DNA from: Lotus japonicus
Lineage: Eukaryota; Streptophyta; Magnoliopsida; Fabales; Fabaceae
Reading direction: 5' to 3'
DNA: 64,000 bases
Assembly (NCBI RefSeq): GCF_012489685.1
Contig: NC_080041.1
Coordinates: 37,189,780-37,253,779, forward strand
Part shown: piece by piece, positions 10,190 to 21,748 of the stretch
Numbering within the stretch: the first letter of the stretch is position 1
Layout of the letters: every line of letters begins with the position of its first letter
The notes under the pieces: model-generated
The model's input: only the letters and a program-made list of their open reading frames with translations
Databases searched by the model: none
Told to the model about the DNA's origin: nothing
Made by a program: the position numbers and the translations under genes

Positions 10190-10480
10190 TATGTTCGTTC
10201 GGCACAATAATAAGAATTAAGAAGGAAGTAGCATAACGTAACTGACTTTTAGTGAACTGAATGTAACTAACTTTTAGTTGGGTACTTACTTGCCAGTTAT
10301 AAATAGAGGAGTCATAGCCTCTCTGCTAGGGAACTTTTGGAAATTAGGAATTGGTGTGGGCTAGTTTATTCGGTACAAGAATTCTGTACTGTCATTCTTG
10401 AGAAATAAAACATTTCTATCTCTCATTCCTGAATTATATCTATCGTTCCACTCAATTAGGCTTTTGACATGGCCTGATGC
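10190..10480 (+). repeat. copia solo LTR or LTR fragment
   Basis: Shows LTR features: a TATAAATAGAG box at about 10300, a polyadenylation-like AATAAA at about 10405, and close similarity to the reverse complement of 21025-21340. Shared stretches include TGAATGTAACTAA, GAGTCATAGCCT and ATTAGGAATTGGT. No pol sequence adjoins it. It lies upstream of the PPR gene exons. Boundaries are approximate. Confidence 0.6.
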
Positions 10481-11046
10481 TTATCAACATTTTATACATG
10501 TATTGAATGATGCCAATACATGTGTTCTTAGTTCTTATACTTCTTATTTTACTCCAGTATATAATCATGACCTACTGATGGAATAAGAATCATGGATACC
10601 TTGTAATAATTGTCATATCAACATGTCAAATTGCATATAGAATGTCATTACTGAATAATTTTAACTTGCACTTCAAACTTATTTTCAAATTGTTTACATA
10701 TTGATTTATTATTAAATTTAATTTATTCATCTAAGTACAATTTCAACATATTTTTATGCTAACATGTGTTGGACAATGACAGTGAAAGGTTCAAAGCTTG
10801 TGAAAATGGAGGAGGACAGGGCCCAATAGTCACTGAGTTTCACCATCGTCCTCACTCCGTCCAACACAAACGGCAACAGCATCTCCAAGTTTGATTTGCA
10901 CGATGCTCATAACATTTGAAAGATCAATCCTGTTCCCACTTCTCCCATCACGGACATGCCAGGTAATGTTTATTTCATCAGCAAAAATATATGAAGCCAT
11001 TAAAGTACAATTCATATCATCATTATCTTCTTTTGTTTTGATTTAG

Positions 11047-13046
11047 GCTAACACGGATACAAAAACAGCTCTCCTGTGGGGTACTAAATTCTCGACAGCC
11101 ACAATAACCATCTCACCCAAGGTAACAACAGCTTTGAAAAATAAAAAATAATTACATTTCTTCTATTTACGTTTGAAGAATTCAAACATTTTTCTTTTCA
11201 TAGCAGACACGTTGTATCTATTGCATGTTTGTCCAATCGAAATTGAGCCAAAATGTTGGTGATCCTGTGGAGAAGGAGAAGTAGGTTATTGATTCCATTT
11301 TCTCTGTCATTTGCTATGTGCTTCATCGTTTAATGGGAGCTTGGATTTGTGAATGATTACTCTTACCTGGGGTGCAGAAAAGGGATGAAGAAAGCGGGAA
11401 AGGTAGAGCACCACTTGTGGAAGAAACGAGATTCAGCTCAGTCTGGCCAAAAGGCACTCGCTCTTGTCAGAACTGTATGTTGTCCTACCCCTTGATTTTA
11501 TGATTTTCTCTTGGTTCAGTATATTCGTTTTGTCCAGGCCACCCCATGGATGAAATGAACCATTTATTAAGTGCTAACAAAGTAATTTAATACAACAGCA
11601 GAATTTTGTGTTGTTTTGTTTATTTTTATTTTATTTAATTTTTTGAACTTGTTGTATTGTGTTGACTTATGGTTGTGGATTGTTAATCTTGTAATGGCAG
11701 GTGTCTGAACTCCCTAATGAGAAAGAGGCTGTTTATGGGGCATTAGATAAATGGACGGCTTGGGAAACAGAGTTCCCATTAATTGCAGTAGTTAAGGCTT
11801 TGAAAATCTTAAGGAGAAAGCGTCAGTGGGTTCGTGTAATTCAAGTACGGAGACTGCTACTTTAGAGAATTATTGTTGCACTTGTTGCCAAGCGCTTTGT
11901 CAGCCTTTATGAATTTCAAGAGAATATATTGCAACTAATGATGTTCAGTTTGTTTGATGACTGATAAATTTTGTTTCCATAACATGTGCTAGAGCTTAAA
12001 TGTCTTTATTTATATCTCTCTGGACATTAAAATTGCTTACTGGTGAAAGGAGTGAGTTTTTAGTTTTAAGGAATACTGACATTGCTCAATCATGCTTTAA
12101 GTTTAGCATATAGTTTGAGGTAATGGTTAAATGTTGTATGGTCTTTTAGCTCATCCAAATTTTCCCTCGCTTTTGAAGGTTGTATTTGTATTCAAGTTGC
12201 TTAAAGATATGAATCTTAGATATATGCACATATATTTCATATCAGTACGTTTTCATTCATTTCTGTTTTCTTCATAATAATGTTTAGTCCCTCAATATTG
12301 ACATTGTTTAATCCTTCTTGAGAATGCCAGAGAATTTTTCTTTAGGTCCACATAAATATGCAAGAACTCTGTCTGCATTTATGAGTGGCATCTCAAGATT
12401 GGCAAATTAAGCTCATGCATCTTCGAATTACATGAATTTATGGTGTGCCCTGGTCACTTTTAAGGAGTGGAGAAGAATCTAACTGGTTATCAATCCTTGG
12501 TACTTCTCAGGTAGCAAAGTGGATGTTAAGCAAAGGTCAAGGAGCAACAATGGGAACATATGACACCCTTCTTCTCGCATTTGATATGGACCAGAGGGTG
12601 GATGAGGCAGAATCATTGTGGAATATGATTATACATGCACACATGCGCTCTGTCTCGAAGAGATTGTTTTCTAGGATGATTTCAGTGTATGATCATCATA
12701 ATATGCCTGATAAGATTGTAGAGGTATCTTTTGCAGTACCATTAATCTCACTACACTACACCTCATCTTAAATTTATCTTGCAATTCTGAATCTACTCTA
12801 TTATGCCTTAACGTATTGATTTTTCGTCTGTATGTTCAGGTATTTGCCGACATGGAAGAGTTGCAGGTAAAACCTGATGAAGATACAGTTAGGAAAGTGG
12901 CAAGTGCCTTTAGAAATCTAGGCCAGGAAGAGAAACGGAAATTGGTTATAAAACGATATGGACTTAAATGGAAGTACATTCACTTCAATGGTGAACGGGT
13001 GAGAGTTAGAAGAGAAACATGGGAAGATGATGAATCAACAAATTGA
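11047..13046 (+). CDS. Chloroplast-type PPR/TPR-like protein (At4g18975-like), first exon not located
   Basis: Six exons splice in frame: 11047-11121, 11207-11280, 11378-11474, 11701-11844, 12511-12723 and 12840-13046, giving 269 residues plus an unlocated N-terminus. The protein contains GKVEHHLWKKRDSA, PNEKEAVYGALDKW and VAKWMLSKGQGATMGTYDTL. It ends with EVFADMEELQVKPDEDTV and a basic, acidic tail (RRETWEDDESTN). This matches the small organelle-targeted PPR-like proteins related to Arabidopsis At4g18975, about 286 residues. Such proteins are thought to bind organelle RNA; no specific target is known to me. The first exon needs an ATG and transit peptide upstream of 11047; the AG at 11045-11046 shows exon 11047 is internal. 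Large introns host an LTR fragment upstream. No disabling change is seen in the recognised part. Confidence 0.82.
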
Positions 13047-13084
13047 AATATGTAAATGTGAATGAGGACCACACCTGTTGCTGA

Positions 13085-13825
13085 GTATAATGCATGACAG
13101 GATAACAATTTTTTTTTTCTAAAGCAGAACTTTATGTGATGAAAATAATAATTATGGAGCAACCCTCTCATATGAGTAAACTGTACAGCAAAATAGGCAC
13201 ACCTAAACCATACCAAAATAAACCAAAAGAGGCAACCGACAAAACCTATACCCATTTCAATCGAAGGAAAAACAACAACGAAACGAAAAATGAAAAAAAT
13301 ACAACATAAACCACAAATAAATCACATACACCTCAAGGAGCCCCATACCTGTCAAATTGAGTACGTTTGAAATGATTCACGCATCCTTCAATGACCTCCT
13401 TGTCAATTCCATCCCAACGAAGACTCGACATCTTAGGAGTTCGCACAAACACAATCCTGAGGCTGCGAGCTCGTGAAATGTGGGTGGTTGATAAAGAATT
13501 GGGTCTTCGTTGGGATGGAACTGATGAAGAGACCATTGAAGGCTATGTGAATCATCTCAAGCGTACTCATCCCGATAGGTATAAGGCTCCTTGAGGTGCA
13601 CTTCTTTTGTGGTTTAAGTTATGTTTTTTTTTCGTGTTTCGTTTTGTTGTTGTTTTCCTTCGATAGGAGTGGGTATAAGTTCTTTTGGTATGGTTTAGGT
13701 GTTGCCTATTTTGCTGCACAGTTTATCCATTTGAGAGGGTTGGTCTCATAATTATTATTTTCATGATAAAAAGTTCTGCTTTGGAAAAAAAATGAAAAAG
13801 TTTCATCTTGTCATGCATGACACTT
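13085..13825. repeat. Large inverted repeat with about 340-bp arms
   Basis: The left arm (about 13085-13430) is the reverse complement of the right arm (about 13500-13825), with a spacer of about 70 bp. Arms match from TGCATGACA...TTCTGCTTT through CATAATTATTATTTTCAT and GTATGGTTTAGGTG to CTTCGTTGGGATGGAA, with scattered mismatches and indels. Each arm carries the same short coding tail and downstream sequence. A transcript through it would fold into a long hairpin. Confidence 0.88.
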
Positions 13826-13970
13826 AGCATGAGGATTGTGTGAGCTTGTGAGATGTGAGTGGTTTGTAAAGAGTTGGGGCTTCGTTGGGATGGAACTGAC
13901 GAGGAGGTCATTGAGGGGTGTGTGAATCACCTCAAACGTACTCATCTCGATAGGTATTGTGCTCCTTGAG
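13340..13970. pseudogene. Three copies of a coding tail (WDG..EGxVNHxKRT..DRYxAP)
   Basis: Copy 1 lies on - (13425-13340), copy 2 on + (about 13450-13594) and copy 3 on + (about 13830-13968). All encode an LRWDGxDxExIEGxVNHxKRTxxDRYxAP sequence ending in TGA, immediately followed by GGTG. I do not recognise the parent protein family. The copies differ at many positions yet all keep the frame and the stop, so they derive from the 3' end of one gene or element captured three times. Confidence 0.6.
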
Positions 13971-13985
13971 GTGTAGTTCAAGGAG

Positions 13986-14450
13986 TGAGCAATAATAAAA
14001 ATTAATCAAATTTTTACAAATTTATTAAAAGATATTATTCTTTCAAAATAATTTATATTTACATTATCAATTATAATTATATAAGTAGAGAAATAATTTT
14101 AAATAATACCATATGATAATATAAATTATTCTATATTTACTATTACAAATTAATATTTATATATATGTGAGTAGCTTATTTTATTGTTAGTGAAGAATTA
14201 TTGTGTATTTTTATTATAACATCAATAACGAAAAATATTGTTAACTAAGTAGTAGTAAGTGATAATGAAAATGTATTTATTTTATATGAGTAAATCCAAT
14301 TTTATCACCATTTATAAAGCAATTTAATTTTAAATTAAATTTATTAGTAACTAAATAATTTTAACTTAACAATAACAATTAGTAATTGATAAGTAATAAA
14401 ATTAATATTATTATAAATTATATAAAATATAAATATTGAAATTAATTTTG
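13986..14450. other. Very AT-rich intergenic sequence
   Basis: Mostly A/T with short runs of TAATAAATA type. No open frame or repeat structure could be supported. Confidence 0.6.
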
Positions 14451-14469
14451 GGTTATGGTAATAAATAAA

Positions 14470-14690
14470 TAAATAAAATGGATATTCTATCTTATCAGGA
14501 TAAATTCTATCCTAGCTCCCCCCTCAGGATAACTTTTGCACATGATAGACAGATATGATAAGGGACAGAATAGTGTTATACTATCTTGCTGACGCAACAA
14601 ACAACATATTACAATAGGATAGGATTACTGCTATCCTATCCTGTCAGCTTATCTTATCCACCAGACGAGTATTTAGTGAAAATCTTGGTG
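14470..14690. repeat. Degenerate fold-back sequence rich in GATAGGAT/ATCCTATC
   Basis: The left side reads TATCTTATCAGGATAAATTCTATCC. The right side reads its rough inverse, AGGATAGGATTACTGCTATCC...CAGCTTATCTTATCC. It could be an old MITE; ends and target duplication are not visible. Confidence 0.4.
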
Positions 14691-14694
14691 AAAG

Positions 14695-14935
14695 TCAAGG
14701 CCTGAACGTAGCCTGCTGATATTGGGTGAACCAGGATAAAAATCTCATGTATTATTTTTGCTTACTATTTTTATTCTTCGGTTAAAATTGCTCAAAACAA
14801 TCCGTTGCACAAAACTCTTTCAAAATGTTTTAAGAACCTACATTTTTGTAAGCTAATATTTTAAAAAGTTTGGTTTCTTTAAGATACAATTCAACCAGCC
14901 CCCTTCTTGTGTCACTCGTATTTGTATCACTTTCA
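14695..14935 (+). repeat. Fragment of a copia LTR 3' end
   Basis: The stretch GGTGAACCAGGATAAAAATCT ... TTGCACAAAACTC ... CAATTCAACCAGCCCCCTTCTTGTGT is typical of plant copia LTR ends. It resembles 48600-48785 (GGTGAACCAAGATATATTGT ... CAATTCAAACCCC-TTTCTTGTGT). No internal element region adjoins it. Confidence 0.5.
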
Positions 14936-14999
14936 ATAATAAATTAAGTATTCTTAACATGATACTTCATTTTCTTTGTAAATTCAAAAACATAAAATT

Positions 15000-16719
15000 G
15001 TAAAGTAAATTAATTTAAAGATTAAAAATATCACCTTCCTTCCCATGAAGAAAAAAAAAGATTAAAAATATAATTTTAAAATAAAAAATATAAGAGAAAA
15101 GAAAACTGATAAAAATGTGATTAACATGGAAATCTTTCATTTGGAAAGCATTAGCAAGTAGCAACAACTATAAGATCTAGAGGAGATATTCTTTTAACGG
15201 TTTGCTTCAATTTAAATTGGAGTTTTACTCATAGTTTTCAATTTATTCATATAATAAAAGAGAAGTTTCTACAACTTTGAGGGTACGATGGTAACTTAAT
15301 AAATCTATGCATGAGAGAATATTGTATCATGAGCATATATGTAAATTTATGAAGTATTCATTATGAAATCAATCTTGACCGTTCATTGCTAATAATCCTA
15401 ATTGTGCATCATTTTCTTACGAACCCTTAGTATGGCCTTTTCACATTCTTGACTGTTTTCTTTGTTGCTTTTGTAACTTTTGATTGTGCTTACAAGAATC
15501 AGCAAGAGAGTCCTTTCCCCCATATACAAACATTCTTTCCATTCCCCTTTTAAATTATTTTCATTTCTTCCATCTTGATCTCTCGCACCTCCACTTCTGT
15601 GTAAGAAATCTCTCCCGTATGGATTCTCCAACAGTATCATTCCTGCACAAGAAGATCTTCCATCAAGTTAGAAAAAATTATTCACCATTGTCACTTCTTC
15701 TTCATCACTTTTTATTCTCAGGCGTCGACGTTCTTCTCCATCATCATCTTCCATCTGGTAAGGGCCCTTCTTTTATCTCCTTCTTTCTCCCTTTTGATTT
15801 ATCTATTCTAATTTCACCATCATTTCTTCTTTGCATTTTTTCTCTTGGCTACGTTGTTCTCAATCAGTCTTCTTTCCCCATTCATTCTTCTCGCTTCCTC
15901 ATCTTCCTTTCCAGTAAGATTCAGTCTTTATTCGTAATATGCATTTTGTTATCGTTGATTCAATCGTGAAAGTTACCCATTTTATTTTACTTTCTTCATT
16001 GATGCTCGTTTTGTTCTTCACTGTTGATCATTAACATCATTATGATCTTTTCGTAACTTCTATTCCGTTTTAAAATACTTTTTATTCACTTCCAATTGTA
16101 ACTTTAAACGATTAAAACTATCTCCTTTATCATTTCTCTAGCTGTGTTTCATTGTTTTTCTTGCACAATTTTATGATGTGATCAATGTAAGTTTCTTGTT
16201 TGTTTTTCATTTTCATTGTTTTATCATCAACTAACCTACCAAATTATAGTCTTTTCTTCTAATTCAGTACAATGAAGCCTTTGTTCTCCTTTTAACTTTC
16301 ACTAATTTCGTTTGAATTTTTTCTTCTTTCAGATTTTTTCCACTGTTGTTTTGCATTCTTCAAATGTACTATCTTGAAAACATGTAAGTTTCTTTCATTT
16401 TTCACAATTTCTTTTTGTTTCATTATGAACTTAGTCCACTAAATGAGAGTCATCTTTATTCTATTTCACAACTTGGTGTGGTGTTGTCATCTTCATCGTT
16501 GTTCTTCTCTTCTAATATGTTAAGTTTATTTCAATTTATATCATTTTTAGGTTCCCTTTACATTATGAATGTGGTCACTGATTTTACTTTTTTTTTTTCA
16601 ATTTTTGGTTTTGTAATGTCTTCTTATTCCTTTTATCTATCAACTATATTTGGTGAATTTATTCACTTTATTTTACTTTCCTATTGAAATCGAATCATTA
16701 ATTTTTTTCTGAAATAATT
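15000..16719. other. Intergenic, pyrimidine-rich on +, no gene recognised
   Basis: The ORFs at 15484-15969 and 16415-16687 are rich in Phe, Leu, Ser and His from T/C-rich DNA and resemble no family. Several GTAAGTTT motifs look intron-like. Nothing stronger can be supported. Confidence 0.5.
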
Positions 16720-16915
16720 TAAAGGATTAATGACATTCAAGTTAAATTTTTTCAATCTAATTTTTTTATTCAATAACTCAATCATAAGACAAATAATTAA
16801 ATGTTATTTAAATACTTACTTTCAATTTCAATTCAAATTCATTTATCCACCATTACAGTTTTAATAGCTTTAAAAATCAAACCTCATTATTTCTTATAGT
16901 GATTATTGTATTTTG
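16720..16915 (+). repeat. Diverged direct repeat, left copy
   Basis: The stretch AGGATTAATGACATTCAAGT ... CATTTATCCACCATTACAGTTTTAATAGCTTTAAA recurs at 18868-19065 with many differences. The pair brackets the MULE at 16983-18649, so one old tandem duplication existed before that insertion. Confidence 0.6.
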
Positions 16916-16982
16916 AAGTTTCAGTTTCAATTTAAACATTTTTCTTTCGTTTCTTTTTGAATGAATTTAAACATAAATTTTA

Positions 16983-18649
16983 GGGTTAATCGTTTACTTG
17001 GCCCCTGTCTTTGTCTCATCGTCTGAAATTAGTCCCTCCCCGGAAAATTTGCAAATCTGGGTCCTCTCGTTTGCAATTTGTATGAAGCAAGTCCTCGCCG
17101 GAGTCTGGAGCTCCGGCGAGAGGTGATTTGGCTTGCTGACTAGTTTAAAAATGCTTACGTGGATTTAAAAAATAAAAATAAATTACACATCATAAAATTT
17201 AATTTACTTAACAAAATTAAAAACAATTAAAAAATTAATTCTCCCAAAAAACAATCATAGTAAAGTTAAACCCAGAAAATCAAAACATTTTCATCTCCTT
17301 CATAATCATCTTCATCAACTCACAAAGATCTTCATCTTCTCCATCCCATCATCTTCATCCCATTTTTCAAAGCTCAAATTAAAACAAATTAACCCAACAA
17401 ATTAATACCCCAAATCAAAATAAACCCCAAAATAAACCTTCAAATCCCTAAATCAGAACTGTTCCAGCTTCTTCTTCCTCATCACCTCTTCGACTTCAAC
17501 TTCTTCTTCCTGTTCCAGCTCCTTCACCCAGCAAGCAAGACCAAACCCAGCAACACCACCCATACCCAGCAACCAAAACCAAACATGTTTCTCAATCCAA
17601 GTCTCACCACACTAACGGCGAAGCTGCTCAATTGCAGGAGAGGAAGAAACACGTGAACCAGAGCAATAAAGAGAAAGGGATACAACTTTAGGGAGAATCA
17701 GAACCAAACTGGGAGAAGAACTCCACTGTTTTGCAGTAATTTCAGAGAGAGAAACCCTAATCCCAAACTCTGACACATGAATTGGGTTGAAGGTGAAAGA
17801 ACGAACCCAGAAGCGTGAATCTGCATCGAAACCTAACGAACCCAGAAGCGCCCGGTGGCACGCCTCGCCGGCGAAGCTCGTCCTCTGATCCAGCGTCTTC
17901 TCCGCGGTGGCCTTGATCTTCGTTTTCTGGTCGATTTGGGTTTGTTGCTTTTCACGTTCTTGGTTTTCTGGTCGATTTGAGTTTGTTGCTTTTCACGTCC
18001 TCTGATTTGGGTTTTTTGCTTTTCACGTTCTTGCTTTTCACAGATCTTGGTTTTTGACGTTCTTTTCTTCTGTGTTTCTGGGTGTTTTTCTTCTCATCTT
18101 TTTCAAGTTCACCGTTTTCTTCACTTTCATACCACCAACCACACTAGCATCAAGGGGGAAAGGTGAACAAGTGGCGATGGTGGGGTGAAGAAGTGGTGGG
18201 GTGGAGAAGAAAGGAGAAGCAGCGGCGGTGGTGGGCTGAAGAAGTGGTGGGCGGCTTGTTAGGATGGAGAAGATTGGGAAAATTTGTTTCCCTTATTTTA
18301 GGGTTTAGGATTAGTTTGTTTTTTTTTTTAAACTGAGTTAGTTTGTTAATTGTTTTTATTAATTACATTAGAATCAGTTTTTTATTTATTTGAAAGTTAG
18401 GATTAGTTTTGTTAATTTAATCAAAACTGATTTGTATTTTTATTTTATTTTTTATTTTTCTTTTCCTTGACACGTCAGCCTCATTTATCCAGTCAGCATG
18501 CTTATTCATCACTCGCCGGAGCTTCGGGCTCCGACGAGGACCTGCTCGAGACTTATTGCAAACGAGAGGACCCAAATTTGTAAATTTTCCGGGGAGAGAC
18601 TAATTTCAGACGGCAAGACAAAGACAGGGGTCAAGTAGACGATTAACCC
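16983..18649. mobile_element. Non-autonomous Mutator-like element with long TIRs and 9-bp TSD
   Basis: Ends are GGGTTAATCGTTTACTTGGC on the left and its inverse at the right (GTAGACGATTAACCC). The TIRs extend for about 190 bp each and share segments such as GTCCTCTCGTTTGCAA, CTCGCCGGAG and GCTCCGGCGAG. A perfect 9-bp duplication, TAAATTTTA, flanks it at 16974-16982 and 18650-18658. At 1667 bp it has no transposase. The interior has CT-rich blocks, short imperfect repeats of TTTCTGGTCGATTTG and TTGCTTTTCACG (about 17925-18060), and GGTGG-rich sequence, but no gene I can name. Confidence 0.92.
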
Positions 18650-18867
18650 TAAATTTTATTATTCTTTGAATGGTAATATGCAGTTATTATAAGACAATAA
18701 GTAAGCATGAACTATTTTATGTCTAAAAAAATAAAAGAAAATTTAAAGATGTTTTTAAGCACATTATGATCTAAGCTATTTGTATAAAAGTTTCACTTAA
18801 TTTTTTTATTTACTTGAGTAATTAAAGTATAAATTCAAGTTTTAAATTTTTATTTTAGAAACATTGA

Positions 18868-19065
18868 AAGATTAATGACATTCAAGTAAAATTATTTCAA
18901 GCTTATTTTGTTATTTGTTTCATTAATTATAAGATAAACAGAATAAATGGTATTGAAACATTTTCAGTTTGAATGAAATTCATTTTTCCACTGTTACAAT
19001 TTTAGTAGCTTTAAACATCAAGCTTGAGCCCTTTTATTATTCTTTGCTTTCAGTTATTTTCGTAT
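18868..19065 (+). repeat. Diverged direct repeat, right copy
   Basis: Partner of 16720-16915 (GATTAATGACATTCAAGTAAA ... CACTGTTACAATTTTAGTAGCTTTAAACATCAA). Confidence 0.6.
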
Positions 19066-20399
19066 AAAATAAAATCCTTAATTTTTTTAAAGATTGAAGG
19101 ACTTATTAGGAACATTCTACAACTGTTAGGAGTATTTACTTAATTTCAGATTTTTGTGATTTAAGCTGGAGTACTAGAATGCCAAAGGATTGTGTTTTGA
19201 AGGGTGAGTGGCTTAATTTGTTATAGTAAATGAATTAGGATATGTGAGCAAACTCAGGTGAGGAGAAAGAAGACAGATCCAACTGTGGGTTTCAACAAGA
19301 GAAGGATCAAAAGTCACATGCATAAAAAGCATCCCTGACCAACCGGTAAACATCGAGGCCCACAATACGCTAATAGGTTTCGAAGAAAAAATCCCGAAAA
19401 CCATCGGGACTACAAACTTTGAGAGGCTACATGGAATCCAAGGCACCATGAGAGGGTGGGCGGCAAGCATAAGACTGAAGAAGCCGAGGATTAACCTATC
19501 CCCTAATAAAAATTACCTCCTTAAAAATACATTATTTCCCTCTTAAGAAAATCATTTCATCGCACCAAAACCACCCGAACACTTGAGGAAGACAATGTTA
19601 TTCTTCTTACGGCGAACAACAGTCTGCATATAGAAATACTTCAAGTTGCAGACTTGCAGTACTCGCTTGCAATTGCAAAGATAAAAATATATCACAAAAG
19701 TTCTCATATACTCCCAAGCAATCCGTTGGTTCTATACCTTTTTAGAATGGTCAAAATCATTTAGTATAGGCAAGTATCATCACTCTTAAAAGAATAGCCA
19801 GTCAGCCAGTGAGATATGGTCAAGGATTGACAGCCTATTTCCATTAAAATTTCTAGCAGTATAGTTCAGTTATCAGTTTGCATTTCAAAGAAAACAACAG
19901 TGATCATGAATATCAAAAAAAATGAAAAAATTCCAAACAAAGAATGTCACAGCTATGCAATCAACCATCTGTGTTATACATTATACATGCAGGTAAAGGT
20001 AAATTAGGGACTGATATGAAGCTGTATTCATCCCTCGAATCTTAATAAAACAAAGGCTGGTTGCATATCGAACATCAAAGTCATACTTAGTTAAAATCGA
20101 AGGACATAGGCACAATGGCAGATCATATGTCATGGTTTACATCTCAATCATCTTGGTCACTTATTGCACACAAATTTAATCTCTCTCAAGACCATATTTA
20201 TCTTTAAAAAACACAATAGACTATTACATGTATGTTTGGGAAAATATTAAAACGAAGTTAATACAGGTTCCAAAAAAGGTTTAACGGAAGAATAACAGTT
20301 CTCAAGAGAAAAAGTGAATGGAGCAAATGTAATGCTTAAATTAAAAGGACTTTCACATTTTGGAAAACAGCAATACAGAACTCCCTACAGCAATCACCT
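19066..20399. other. Intergenic, no gene recognised
   Basis: The 85-codon frame at 19213-19470 on - has no family features I recognise. The 3' exon of the dioxygenase pseudogene next door would be expected here on - but is not detectable. Confidence 0.45.
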
Positions 20400-20699
20400 G
20401 TAAAACATCTCAATTGTTTATAACAAGGGCCACAGGACGAACATTAACCCTCTGATTCTCATGAAGAACTTGCTGAAGTACTGTCATGAAGTCACCATCA
20501 GTGTGCTTTGTACTTTGTAGTGCCCATAGTTAATTCGGGGTCAGGGCATGGTGGATAGTATTACCCATAATAGAAAACTGACTCAGCGCAGTCCGCTTCT
20601 TTATGATCAAAAGGATCAAGGCCAAAAGCTTCTGACAATAGCTCAAAGATTGTAACACCCAACACCATTAGTTTCATTGAATATTCCCTCAAAATGTCC
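20400..20699 (-). pseudogene. 2-oxoglutarate/Fe(II) dioxygenase exon fragment (ACC-oxidase-homolog type)
   Basis: An AG acceptor at 20701-20700 leads into DILREYSMKLMVLG and ELLSEAFGLDPFDHKEADCAES. YYPPCPDPELTMGTT follows, then HTDGDFMTVLQQ with the iron-binding H-x-D pair, and QVLHENQRVNVRP...ALVINN. This is the second exon of the plant ACC-oxidase-homolog group of the 2OG-dioxygenase family. TAA codons interrupt it after FYYG and after VINN. The usual spacer between LQQ and QVLH is deleted, and no other exon is present. These enzymes oxidise small metabolites; this remnant cannot. Confidence 0.82.
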
Positions 20700-21024
20700 C
20701 TAAAAATATACAAATAACCATTTCTTCAATTAGAAAAGAAAGGTCTAAATATATACAATAACCATTTTATCAATTAAAAATATTCCACACAAGTGACTAG
20801 TTGAGGAATCCTGCTGTCATCTGCCTTGTTTGATTGCAGTGATCATGAATGGCTTGTAAAAAAGAAAGTAAACAAAGATGTCCCTTAATAGGCAACAAAG
20901 ATAATATAAATTTCTTCAGTTGATGAGTTTCAAATGTGTACATCAAAATCAAATATCCATTTTGTCTAAATTTCTTTTTGTGCTTCTAATATTGCTTCCT
21001 AGCAAAAACATAGCTTTAGATTAC

Positions 21025-21340
21025 TGTTAGAACCAGTAATATCAAATATCAACAGAAGAAAGTAGAGGAAGAAGAACAAGTACCCAAACCCAGAATTGTA
21101 GAGGTAGTACTAGTAATATTTTATTTCTCAGGTATACAAATGTATAAGACTCTAGTTCTCAATATATCACCCCAACCAATTCCTAATCTTCAAAAGATTC
21201 CTAACTTAGGCTATGACTTCGATCTCTATTTATAGTGAATAACTAACTGCATTAAAGTTAGTTTAGTTACATTCATTTACTTCCTTTCTATTAAAGTCAG
21301 TTACATTCAGTTAATTCTCTCCTATGATTATGCTTAACAT
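21025..21340 (-). repeat. copia LTR (solo or fragment), minus orientation
   Basis: Read on -, it begins near TGTTAAGCATAATC. It contains a TATAAATAGAG box and an AATAAA signal, and ends near GGTTCTAACA. It is a diverged sister of the LTR at 10190-10480 in opposite orientation. The copia fragment to its right is on the other strand, so the two are not parts of one intact element. Confidence 0.65.
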
Positions 21341-21404
21341 ACACTTGTCTAATGCACACATATCAAATGAGGAAAATTGTCACGAATGTCTAGTGCTAGT
21401 TCCC

Positions 21405-21560
21405 ACCTTAGACACTTGAAGCACTTTCTTGGAATAGAAATGGCAAGGAGTAAGAAAGGTATTTTCATTTCAAAGGAAATATACCTTGATACACTAAAAG
21501 AGTCAAGAAAATTTGAGTGTAAGGATGCAGAAAGAACCACTGCTCTAAGGAAGAACAAAC
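21405..21560 (+). pseudogene. copia reverse transcriptase fragment
   Basis: Encodes LRHLKHFLGIEMARSKKGIF followed by ISKEIYLDTLKESRKFECKD. This is the RT segment just after the YVDD site in copia elements; the parallel piece at 3080-3215 reads KYFLGMEVAYSKQGIF. Everything else of that element is missing. Confidence 0.8.
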
Positions 21561-21748
21561 CACTGTTAAGAATAGGATTACAATATTAAATGAACCTAGT
21601 ACCATATGACTTTTTATACATGTAAAGTGATAGAGAGTCCATTGTGTAGTCCATATTCCTTTTTGTGCATAGCCATAAAAATAAATCATTATAAAAATTA
21701 CAAATAACATAATGTGTAACTACTAACTAGAAAGCATCTTACCTAGCT

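Noticed and set aside
10830..11015. Minus-strand frame with a ribosomal-protein-like look
   Set aside because: No conserved family motif could be matched, and it lies in the upstream part of the PPR gene on the other strand.
15236..15300. Helitron-like start (ATAATAAAAGAGAAGTTTCT...GGGTACGATGG)
   Set aside because: No matching 3' hairpin with CTRR end and no Rep/helicase sequence was found, so a Helitron cannot be supported.
15484..15969. 161-codon open frame on +
   Set aside because: Composition follows T/C-rich DNA, with no domain or homologous pattern.
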